A DNA stretch of 5,252 bases from Planctomycetes bacterium RBG_16_41_13. Its GTDB lineage: Bacteria > Planctomycetota > Brocadiia > Brocadiales > Brocadiaceae. The stretch covers positions 1 to 5,252 of the forward strand of contig MHYI01000076.1 of assembly GCA_001828295.1 (NCBI GenBank), given 5' to 3'. A model generated the notes under the pieces. That model was not told where the DNA came from, made no database searches, and worked only from the letters and a program-made list of their open reading frames with translations. Of the stretch, positions 1 through 5,252 are shown one piece after another (position 1 is the first letter of the stretch; each line of letters begins with the position of its first letter). The position numbers and the translations under genes are program-made.

Positions 1-2228
1 ATAATGTGTTCAGAAGTATCATCTGCAAATTGGTTACTGAATATTGGCCACTGGCTTGTTACAAGAGAACTACCTGTACCACCAATCTGAAGGGCAATTT
101 TGTTATGCTGTGCAATATAGGTTAAATTATTCCATAGTTCTTCAGTGATGAATGGGATAAAGGGGTGCAGTAAATGTAACGTTTTGCCGAATATAATGGC
201 AAGAGTTGTTTGAGCATTTTTTTTATCGATTCTATTGTTAGCATTGTTTAAGCGATGTTTAACCATTTCCAAATACCAGTCACAGAATGTATGCCACGTG
301 AAATCATACATTTTCATTGCAGCATCGTTAAATTTATATTGGTCTAAAGAAGCAGTGCATTCTTCAATTGTGGTATTTAAACGGCTATGAATCCATTTAT
401 CTTCAAACGGAAGTGTTGTTACATCATAGGGTATTTCTTCGGGGTTTTCTTCATTTAGGCTCATAAATATGAAGCGCGCCGCATTCCAAAGCTTATTGGT
501 GAAATTTCTCCCCATCTCGAATTTGCTTTCAGATAGTTTTACGTCCTGCCCTTCTGTGGTAAGTATGATAATTGAGAAACGCACGGCATCCGCTCCATGA
601 CGGTCAATCATGAGAAGCGGGTCTATGCCATTGCCCAGTGATTTGCTCATTTTTCTTCCCTGTTCGTCGAGAATTGTTCCGTGAATATATACGTGCGAAA
701 AAGGAACCTGTTTCACCATTTCAATTCCCATCATAACCATGCGCGCCACCCAGAAATAGATAATGCCTCTATCGGTAACCAGGGTTGATGTCGGGTAGTA
801 ATATGCTAATTCCGGAGTTTCTTTGGGCCAGCCTAATGTTGAAAAAGGCCATAGTGCCGAACTAAACCATGTATCAAGAACATCCTCGTCCTGTTTCAGG
901 CGGGGACTGTTGCATTTTGTGCATTGATTTATATCCTCAGTTGAAACGGAAATAGCACCACAGTCGTCACAATACCATGCAGGTATGCGGTGTCCCCACC
1001 AGATTTGCCTTGATATACACCAATCTCTTACGTTATCTAACCAGCTTAAATAAACTTTTTCCCAGCGTTCCGGGTAAAAAGTGACTGATTTGTTTAAGCT
1101 CGCTTGTATTGCGGCATCTGCAAGGGGGCGCATTTTAACAAACCATTGATTCGAAAAATACGGTTCAATGACGGTTTGGCATCGGTAACAGTGGCCTACG
1201 GAATGTTTGTGAGGGATAATTCTATCGATGTGTTTTCTTAATTTTAAATCTTCAACCAATGTGTTTCTGCACTCAAAACGGTCCTGTCCGTTGTAGTCTC
1301 CGGCATTAATATTCATTGTTCCCGCTTCGTCCATGACAACAATTGAAGGCAGGGCATGCCGCATGCCTATTGCAAAGTCATTTGGATCATGTGCGGGAGT
1401 TACTTTTACTGCTCCTGTACCGAAAGAAGGACTAACAAAGTCGTCTGCAACAACAGGCAGTTCCCTGCCCAATAGAGGCAGCAGGAGGATCTTGCCTATA
1501 AAATCTCTGTAACGGTCATCCTTTGGATTAACCGCCACGGCAACGTCACCAAGCATGGTTTCAGGCCTTGTTGTTGCCACCACGATATGTTGTTGTGGAT
1601 TTTCCTTAAAAGAATATTTGATATGCCATAGATGTCCTTCGTGTTCTTCATGTTCAACTTCATCATCGGCCAGGGCCGTGCGGCACCTTGGGCACCAATT
1701 TATCATGTACTTGCCTTTATAAATCAGCCCCTTGCGGTAAAGTCTTACAAATGTTTCTTTTACTGCAGCGGAAAGGCCTTCATCCATGGTAAATCGCTCT
1801 CTCTGCCAGTCACAGGAACTCCCTAGTTTTTTTAATTGTTGAATAATGGTGGAGCCATATTGCTGTTTCCACTTCCAGACCTCTTCTATAAAACGTTCAC
1901 GTCCTATATCCTGGCGTTTAATATTTTTTGAAGAAAGTTCCCGTTCAACTACATTTTGTGTTGCAATTCCCGCGTGGTCTGTACCCGGCATCCAAAGCAC
2001 ATTAAAGCCCTGCATTCTTTTCCATCGGATTAAAATATCCTGAATTATATTATTGAGAGCATGGCCCACGTGAAGGACGCCAGTGACATTTGGGGGGGGG
2101 ATAACAATAGTGTAGGGTTTTTTTGAAGACGATGGTTCACTGTGGAAAAAACCGCTTTCTTCCCAAAAGCGGTACCATTTATCTTCAACATCTTTTGGAC
2201 TGTAATGTGATGGTAAATTGTTTTCCAT
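1..2228 (-). CDS. valS: Valyl-tRNA synthetase, C-terminus cut by the window edge
   Basis: This cytoplasmic class Ia enzyme joins valine to tRNA-Val using ATP and hydrolyses mischarged Thr-tRNA. About 742 codons are visible; bacterial ValRS is usually around 880, so most of the C-terminal coiled-coil arm lies outside. The ATG at 2226-2228 gives a normal N-terminus (MENNLPSHYSPKDVEDKWY). The HIGH motif is HVGH at residues 53-56 within PPPNVTGVLHVGHAL, and KMSKS is at 526-530 (GRKMSKSLGN). The CP1 editing domain shows TTRPETMLG from residue 219 and GTGAVKVTPAHDPNDF further on. Four CxxC pairs (179/182, 347/350, 420/423, 436/439) resemble the zinc-knuckle sites of Thermus-type ValRS. The anticodon-binding domain begins near residue 575 (LWNAARFI). 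No frameshift or internal stop was seen. No Shine-Dalgarno precedes the ATG. It lies 79 bases downstream of cimA on the same strand with no visible terminator, so co-transcription is likely. The family assignment is very secure. Confidence 0.97.
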   Translation of the reverse strand, partial: MENNLPSHYSPKDVEDKWYRFWEESGFFHSEPSSSKKPYTIVIPPPNVTGVLHVGHALNNIIQDILIRWKRMQGFNVLWMPGTDHAGIATQNVVERELSSKNIKRQDIGRERFIEEVWKWKQQYGSTIIQQLKKLGSSCDWQRERFTMDEGLSAAVKETFVRLYRKGLIYKGKYMINWCPRCRTALADDEVEHEEHEGHLWHIKYSFKENPQQHIVVATTRPETMLGDVAVAVNPKDDRYRDFIGKILLLPLLGRELPVVADDFVSPSFGTGAVKVTPAHDPNDFAIGMRHALPSIVVMDEAGTMNINAGDYNGQDRFECRNTLVEDLKLRKHIDRIIPHKHSVGHCYRCQTVIEPYFSNQWFVKMRPLADAAIQASLNKSVTFYPERWEKVYLSWLDNVRDWCISRQIWWGHRIPAWYCDDCGAISVSTEDINQCTKCNSPRLKQDEDVLDTWFSSALWPFSTLGWPKETPELAYYYPTSTLVTDRGIIYFWVARMVMMGIEMVKQVPFSHVYIHGTILDEQGRKMSKSLGNGIDPLLMIDRHGADAVRFSIIILTTEGQDVKLSESKFEMGRNFTNKLWNAARFIFMSLNEENPEEIPYDVTTLPFEDKWIHSRLNTTIEECTASLDQYKFNDAAMKMYDFTWHTFCDWYLEMVKHRLNNANNRIDKKNAQTTLAIIFGKTLHLLHPFIPFITEELWNNLTYIAQHNKIALQIGGTGSSLVTSQWPIFSNQFADDTSEHI

Positions 2229-2307
2229 TTCGTAGCAAAAATGTTGAATAATTATCTTTGTTTTAAAAGCTGTGAGGGTTTTTTCGAGTTTGTCTTATAA
2301 AGCAGGA
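2229..2307 (-). other. cimA-valS intergenic spacer
   Basis: This 79-base AT-rich spacer lies between the cimA TGA stop (2308-2310) and the valS ATG. I see no GC-rich hairpin with a T tract in the direction of transcription, no -35/-10 pair worth calling, and no Shine-Dalgarno before the valS start (the bases just before it read GCTACGAA). The simplest reading is transcriptional read-through from cimA into valS. Confidence 0.5.
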
Positions 2308-3879
2308 TCAAAGTTGTTTTGCTTCATATTCTTTAATAAGTTTATATTCTATGCTGTCGACAAGCGCTTGCCAGCTTGCTTCAATAAGGTTTTCTGATAC
2401 GCCAACAGTACTCCAGACGTTTTCTTTATCCTTTGATTCTATGATTACCCTTACTTTTGCTGCTGTTGCACTGCGGGGATTTATCACCCTTACCTTATAA
2501 TCGAGAAGTTTCATGTCCTTTAAAACGGGATAAAATCTCTCCAATGCTTTTCGTAATGCAGTATCTAATGCATTTACAGGACCAGATCCTTCACTGGCGG
2601 TGAGTTCCTGTGTGTTATTGACATTTATTTTAACGGTAGCTTCCGTTATCGGTAAACCATTTTCTCTTTTTTCGACAATTACCCTGAAACCTTCAAGTTC
2701 AAAGAATGATTTATATTTTCCAGTTTTCTTTCGTACCAGCAATTCAAAGGAGGCTTCCGCTGATTCAAGTTGATATCCTTCGTTTTCAAGATTTTGCACT
2801 TCTTCGAGGATCGACCTTAAAAGAGCGGTATCGTGTGTTAAATTAAATTTTTCTGTTTTGGAAAGAATTGTAGCACTTCCTGAAAGTTCAGAGATCAATA
2901 TTTTTCTTTTGTTACCGACCGATTCAGGATTTATATGTTCGTAAGTAACCTTGTTTTTTTGAATTGCATTGATATGTAAACCGCCTTTATGCGCAAAAGC
3001 GCTTGTCCCGACAAAAGGTTGATTTGTGCGAAACAACAAATTTGCGGTTTCATAAACGTAGCGTGATATTTCCGTCAATTTCTTAAGGCCATCGTTATGT
3101 AAACAGTGGTACCCCATTTTTAAAACCAGATTAGGGATTACGGAACAAAGATCCGCATTGCCACATCGCTCGCCAATGCCATTGATTGTTCCCTGTGCCT
3201 GCCTCACCCCTTTGTTTACTGCCATAATGGTATTTGCAATTGCAAGGTCACCATCGTTGTGGGCATGAATACCTAATATGCATTTATTGCTTTTTCTGAC
3301 TTCTTCTACAATGGTTGCAATTTCGTCAGGCAAACTACCACCATTGGTATCGCATAAAACTATTACGTCTGCGCCTGCGGAACAGGCTTCATTAATAACT
3401 TTCAACGCATACCCGCGGTTGCTTTTGAATCCGTCAAAAAAATGTTCCGCATCAAAAAAAACCTCACGATTCCTGGATTTAAGAAATGAGATAGTATCCG
3501 TTACCATTTTTACATTTTCGTCTAACGTAGTTTTTAAAACATCGGTGACATGAAAATCCCAGCTTTTTCCCACAATAGTCACTACAGGGGTTTCGGCAAA
3601 TAGAAGGGCATTCACATTTTTATCTTCTTCTGTGCGCACCCCAACTTTTCTTGTGCTGCCAAAAGATGCGATTTTGGAATGTTTTAAAGATAAAGATTTT
3701 ACTTCTTTAAAGTACGATTCGTCCTTCGGATTGGCAATAGGAAACCCGCCTTCTATAAAATCTATACCCAATTCATCTAATTTGACGGTTATTGCTAATT
3801 TGTCCTGTAACGAGAAGGAGACCCCTTCTGCCTGGCTTCCGTCACGTAACGTTGTATCGTAGATAAAGATTCTATCCAT
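2308..3879 (-). CDS. cimA: (R)-citramalate synthase, long LeuA-like type
   Basis: The enzyme condenses pyruvate with acetyl-CoA to (R)-citramalate, the first step of the threonine-independent route to 2-oxobutanoate and isoleucine. The protein is 523 residues from the ATG at 3877-3879. An HMGL-like TIM barrel covers roughly residues 4-265: DTTLRDGSQ at 8-16 (Arg and metal-ligand Asp), HAHND at 205-209 (metal-binding His pair) and GNADL at 240-244. HKGGLH at 297-302 lies in the linker. A LeuA-type dimer/regulatory domain fills about 380-515 and includes [16 protein letters not shown]; in related enzymes this domain binds the feedback inhibitor. The AEGVSFS segment and overall length match the family known as citramalate synthase in Geobacter rather than classic isopropylmalate synthase. 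The ATG aligns with the family start but lacks a Shine-Dalgarno. An in-frame TTG at 3910-3912 would add 11 residues and has GGGGGT six bases upstream, but it lies inside a terminator-like T tract, so ATG is preferred. 2-isopropylmalate or homocitrate synthase activity is a less likely alternative. Confidence 0.93.
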   Translation of the reverse strand: MDRIFIYDTTLRDGSQAEGVSFSLQDKLAITVKLDELGIDFIEGGFPIANPKDESYFKEVKSLSLKHSKIASFGSTRKVGVRTEEDKNVNALLFAETPVVTIVGKSWDFHVTDVLKTTLDENVKMVTDTISFLKSRNREVFFDAEHFFDGFKSNRGYALKVINEACSAGADVIVLCDTNGGSLPDEIATIVEEVRKSNKCILGIHAHNDGDLAIANTIMAVNKGVRQAQGTINGIGERCGNADLCSVIPNLVLKMGYHCLHNDGLKKLTEISRYVYETANLLFRTNQPFVGTSAFAHKGGLHINAIQKNKVTYEHINPESVGNKRKILISELSGSATILSKTEKFNLTHDTALLRSILEEVQNLENEGYQLESAEASFELLVRKKTGKYKSFFELEGFRVIVEKRENGLPITEATVKINVNNTQELTASEGSGPVNALDTALRKALERFYPVLKDMKLLDYKVRVINPRSATAAKVRVIIESKDKENVWSTVGVSENLIEASWQALVDSIEYKLIKEYEAKQL

Positions 3880-3910
3880 AATTAGTGTTGTTGTTACAAT
3901 TTTTATTGAC

Positions 3911-3954
3911 AAAAAATACCCCCATTTTCTATAGCAAAAAAAGAAAAATGGGGG
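3911..3954 (-). terminator. Terminator-like hairpin in the cimA leader (candidate attenuator)
   Basis: On the minus strand, CCCCCATTTTTC (3954-3943) pairs with AGAAAATGGGGG (3930-3919) around an A/T-rich loop of about 11 bases. That gives about 12 base pairs with one bulge and a five G-C base. It is followed at once by TATTTTTT (3918-3911). The form is that of an intrinsic terminator, yet no minus-strand gene lies upstream for it to terminate. It sits between the candidate cimA promoters and the cimA ATG, 31 bases before the start. Read on the plus strand, the tail after the stem is weaker (AAGGTTTTT). The 3' arm also contains the only Shine-Dalgarno-like sequence for the alternative TTG start, so the stem could mask it. 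Confidence 0.6.
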
Positions 3955-3980
3955 AAGGTTTTTAGTGTGCCGGGTGAGAA

Positions 3981-4013
3981 AACTAAATGATTAACTAAAT
4001 AGAGCGATTAGTT
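3981..4013. repeat. AACTAAAT direct repeat with partial inverted copy
   Basis: AACTAAAT occurs at 3981-3988 and again at 3993-4000, a 12-base period. A near-inverse, ATTAGTT, is at 4007-4013. In the cimA leader RNA the ATTAGTT complement (AACTAAT) could pair with either copy of ATTTAGTT, giving two mutually exclusive weak stems. It could instead be a tandem operator for a DNA-binding regulator. The sequence is AT-rich, so chance is a real possibility. Confidence 0.35.
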
Positions 4014-4058
4014 ATGTAAATGCTTAATAAATATATAATTGGCTATAATATGTTGCAT
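4008..4058 (-). promoter_or_regulatory. Candidate leader-peptide ORF upstream of cimA
   Basis: An ATG at 4056-4058 opens a 16-codon ORF ending in TAA at 4008-4010. The predicted peptide is MQHIIANYIFIKHLHN, with four Ile codons (ATT, ATA, ATA, ATT) and one Leu. It lies after the upstream candidate cimA promoter and 53 bases before the terminator-like hairpin, which is where an amino-acid attenuator keeps its leader peptide. There is no Shine-Dalgarno, but the downstream ATGs also lack one. AT-rich DNA produces Ile codons easily, so the composition alone is not proof. If transcription starts only at the proximal promoter (4045-4073), this ORF would not be transcribed in full. Confidence 0.3.
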
Positions 4059-4073
4059 AAATATAAGTTACAA
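4045..4073 (-). promoter_or_regulatory. Candidate proximal promoter for cimA-valS
   Basis: On the minus strand a -35-like TTGTAA (4073-4068) is followed after exactly 17 bases by a -10-like TATTAT (4050-4045). The -10 matches the sigma-70 consensus at five of six positions and the -35 at four. The predicted start is near 4038, giving a leader of about 160 bases to the cimA ATG that includes the hairpin but not the leader ORF start. Confidence 0.35.
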
Positions 4074-4082
4074 TGAGGTTAA

Positions 4083-4111
4083 ATGGTATCAATGATAAAA
4101 TATATTGTCAA
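4083..4111 (-). promoter_or_regulatory. Candidate distal promoter for cimA-valS
   Basis: On the minus strand a perfect -35 TTGACA (4111-4106) is followed after 17 bases by TACCAT (4088-4083), four of six matches to the -10 consensus. The predicted start is near 4076, about 18 bases before the leader ORF and roughly 200 bases before the cimA ATG. This promoter would place the Ile-containing ORF, the repeats and the hairpin in one leader transcript. Confidence 0.4.
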
Positions 4112-4202
4112 GTTTAAAAGGCTAACGAGGTTTCTCTCTACATTTTATATGTTGGTGTTCGTTTTCCAGCAAAGTGTTTTTTTGTTTTTAATCAAGGGTT
4201 TG
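4112..4202. other. AT-rich spacer between the divergent promoters
   Basis: No ORF of credible length, RNA gene, hairpin with a T tract or clear repeat was seen here. It holds pyrimidine-rich and T-rich runs (for example a seven-T run near 4180) and separates the minus-strand promoter candidates from the plus-strand promoter. Regulator binding sites may be present but cannot be named from sequence alone. Confidence 0.4.
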
Positions 4203-4221
4203 AAGAAAAATTTGTTTTCTT
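4203..4221. repeat. 7-bp inverted repeat next to the plus-strand -35
   Basis: AAGAAAA (4203-4209) and TTTTCTT (4215-4221) form a perfect inverted repeat around a five-base spacer, ending two bases before the -35 hexamer of the plus-strand promoter. The position suits an activator or repressor site. It is made almost entirely of A and T, so chance is plausible. Confidence 0.25.
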
Positions 4222-4223
4222 AA

Positions 4224-4252
4224 TTGACCAAACTATGGATATTTTTTACAAT
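4224..4252 (+). promoter_or_regulatory. Sigma-70-like promoter for the radical SAM gene
   Basis: TTGACC (4224-4229) and TACAAT (4247-4252) are separated by exactly 17 bases, and each matches the consensus at five of six positions. The predicted start is near 4259, giving a 5' leader of about 35 bases to the ATG at 4294 or about 50 to the TTG at 4309. It is the best promoter in the window and faces the only plus-strand gene. Confidence 0.65.
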
Positions 4253-4293
4253 ATGTGTCTTTATTATGCCAGTCAAAATGAATGCAAAAAACT

Positions 4294-5252
4294 ATGGAGG
4301 AAAAGACTTTGCACACTGAACAAAAACAAAAAAACAGCCATTCTGTGCCTCACGGCCATGGTGGTCATCCAGAAACAATCAGACAGACATATGATCGTAT
4401 GAAACATGATACATCAGGCAAATCTGCAATTGAATATATGAAAAATATGAAAAATCAGTTAAGGCTTGTGTTTTGGGAGACTACTGTCGGTTGTAATCTG
4501 GAGTGTATACATTGCCGCAGGCTGGATGTAAGTACCACTCTTGCAAAAGACGATATGTCTACAAAAGAAGCCTTTGAATTTGTTGATGCTATAGTGGAAA
4601 CGGGCAACCCAATTTTGGTATTGAGCGGAGGAGAGCCTCTCTTTCGGCCGGATATATTCGATATCGCAAAACATGCGGTAAGCAGGGGGCTGAGCGTGGC
4701 ACTGGCGACAAATGGCACACTTGTCGAAGACGATGTGGCCAGAAAGATTGTTGATGCGGGCATTGCCAGGGTTTCTATCAGCTTTGATGGTGCAGATGAA
4801 AAGACGCACGACAATTTTCGAAAAATACCCGGTTCGTTCAAACGTTCGATGGAAGGTTTTAAAAGATTGAAAAATCTGGGCATGAGTATGCAAATAAATT
4901 GCACGATTGCCAAGCATAATGTTGAACAAATAGATGATATGTACAAATTGGCTTTAGATCTAGGCGCTGATGCGCTGCATGTTTTTATGCTGGTGCCTGT
5001 GGGTTGCGGGGTTCAGATTGCGGATGATCAAATGCTTCATCCAGCCAAATATGAAGAAGTACTTAATCACTTCTATGATTTATCAAAAGAAGCAAAAATC
5101 CAGACGAAGGCTACCTGTGCGCCTCATTATTTTCGTATCATGAGAGAACGGGCAAAAGAAGAAGGGATTACAATATCTCCCCAAACCCATGGTATGGCTG
5201 CGATGACGAAGGGGTGTTTAGCGGGTACCGGCGTTTGTTTTGTTTCCCATAA
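4294..5252 (+). CDS. Radical SAM protein, AhbD/NirJ-like (heme b or d1 synthesis), C-terminus cut
   Basis: This is a radical SAM enzyme related to AhbD, which removes two acetate side chains from didecarboxysiroheme-derived tetrapyrrole to make heme, and to NirJ of heme d1 synthesis. Counting from the ATG at 4294, the first Fe-S cluster motif CxxxCxxC is C67/C71/C74 (TVGCNLECIHCRR), and the SAM-binding SGGEP is at 111-115. Further features fit the AhbD side: LRLVFWETT before the cluster, KATCAPHYFR near C275, and GCLAGTGVCFVSH with C308 and C315 at the edge. The last two Cys probably begin the SPASM-type auxiliary cluster region, which lies outside with the rest of the C-terminus. The N-terminus has a His/Gly stretch (HSVPHGHGGHP, residues 16-26). 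The start is uncertain: ATG 4282, ATG 4294, or TTG 4309, the last with GGAGG eight bases before it. An in-frame TGA at 4279-4281 bounds it upstream. The radical SAM call is certain; AhbD over NirJ or another SPASM enzyme is a moderate inference. Confidence 0.88.
   Translation, partial: MEEKTLHTEQKQKNSHSVPHGHGGHPETIRQTYDRMKHDTSGKSAIEYMKNMKNQLRLVFWETTVGCNLECIHCRRLDVSTTLAKDDMSTKEAFEFVDAIVETGNPILVLSGGEPLFRPDIFDIAKHAVSRGLSVALATNGTLVEDDVARKIVDAGIARVSISFDGADEKTHDNFRKIPGSFKRSMEGFKRLKNLGMSMQINCTIAKHNVEQIDDMYKLALDLGADALHVFMLVPVGCGVQIADDQMLHPAKYEEVLNHFYDLSKEAKIQTKATCAPHYFRIMRERAKEEGITISPQTHGMAAMTKGCLAGTGVCFVSH
4296..4311 (+). promoter_or_regulatory. Shine-Dalgarno GGAGG that could set a TTG start
   Basis: GGAGG (4296-4300) lies eight bases before an in-frame TTG (4309-4311). 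Neither upstream in-frame ATG (4282, 4294) has a Shine-Dalgarno. If this site is used, the protein begins at the TTG and loses five residues relative to the ATG at 4294. The same bases also encode Met-Glu-Glu in the longer form, so the match may be coincidental. Confidence 0.4.

Noticed and set aside
1632..2043. Two plus-strand ORFs of 64 and 65 codons (1632-1826 and 1846-2043)
   Set aside because: They lie opposite the unbroken and highly conserved valS frame, and their translations show no family motif.
3278..3862. Plus-strand ORFs at 3278-3553 and 3632-3862
   Set aside because: Both are antisense shadows of the conserved cimA barrel domain with no recognisable content.
3919..3954. Hairpin as a terminator for a plus-strand gene
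   Set aside because: No plus-strand gene lies upstream, and the plus-strand T tail is shorter and separated from the stem by AAGG.
3880..4111. T-box riboswitch upstream of cimA-valS
   Set aside because: The position before a synthetase operon is attractive, but the leader lacks the T-box core sequence with its tRNA-acceptor-pairing UGGN bulge, and I see no specifier stem.
4455..4946. Two overlapping minus-strand ORFs of 163 and 156 codons
   Set aside because: They are antisense to the radical SAM gene, whose frame carries CxxxCxxC and SGGEP. Two frames open at once on the opposite strand is typical of shadowing.
1..5252. CRISPR array, insertion sequence, tRNA or rRNA, phage or defence genes
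   Set aside because: No regularly spaced repeats, transposase motifs, cloverleaf or rRNA-like stretches were seen. The recognised genes are ordinary metabolic and translation genes.

Overview
The window suggests an AT-rich anaerobic or strict-metabolism bacterium. It holds parts of three recognisable genes. Two are on the minus strand, with the order of transcription being citramalate synthase (cimA) and then valyl-tRNA synthetase (valS). The third is a divergent plus-strand radical SAM gene of the AhbD/NirJ heme-modification type. The long-type citramalate synthase and the AhbD-like enzyme are known from anaerobes such as Desulfuromonadales-type deltaproteobacteria and some Planctomycetes. 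The two minus-strand genes have no classical Shine-Dalgarno before their most likely ATG starts. An anammox-like planctomycete would fit, but three genes cannot settle taxonomy.

Layout: bases 1-2228 (minus) are the N-terminal ~742 residues of valS, whose C-terminus lies outside the window. A 79-base gap (2229-2307) with no visible terminator separates it from cimA (2308-3879, minus; a TTG at 3912 is an alternative start). Bases 3880-4293 are an AT-rich divergent intergenic region. Bases 4294-5252 (plus) are the first ~320 codons of the radical SAM gene, cut by the window edge.

The divergent region is the most interesting part. Toward the radical SAM gene there is a very good sigma-70-like promoter (TTGACC, 17 bases, TACAAT; 4224-4252). 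Toward cimA there are two candidate promoters. Behind the upstream one come, in order, a 16-codon ORF with four Ile codons, a short repeat-rich stretch, and a GC-capped hairpin followed by a T tract, about 30 bases before the cimA ATG. That is the order of parts of an amino-acid attenuator, in front of a gene that commits carbon to isoleucine. It is an inference: no convincing antiterminator pairing was found by eye.

How the genes fit together: CimA makes citramalate, the precursor of 2-oxobutanoate and isoleucine. ValRS charges tRNA with valine, made by the parallel branch that shares the later enzymes. Co-transcription would place branched-chain amino acid supply and use under one leader. 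The radical SAM protein is probably a separate tetrapyrrole (heme b or heme d1) function that only shares the promoter region.
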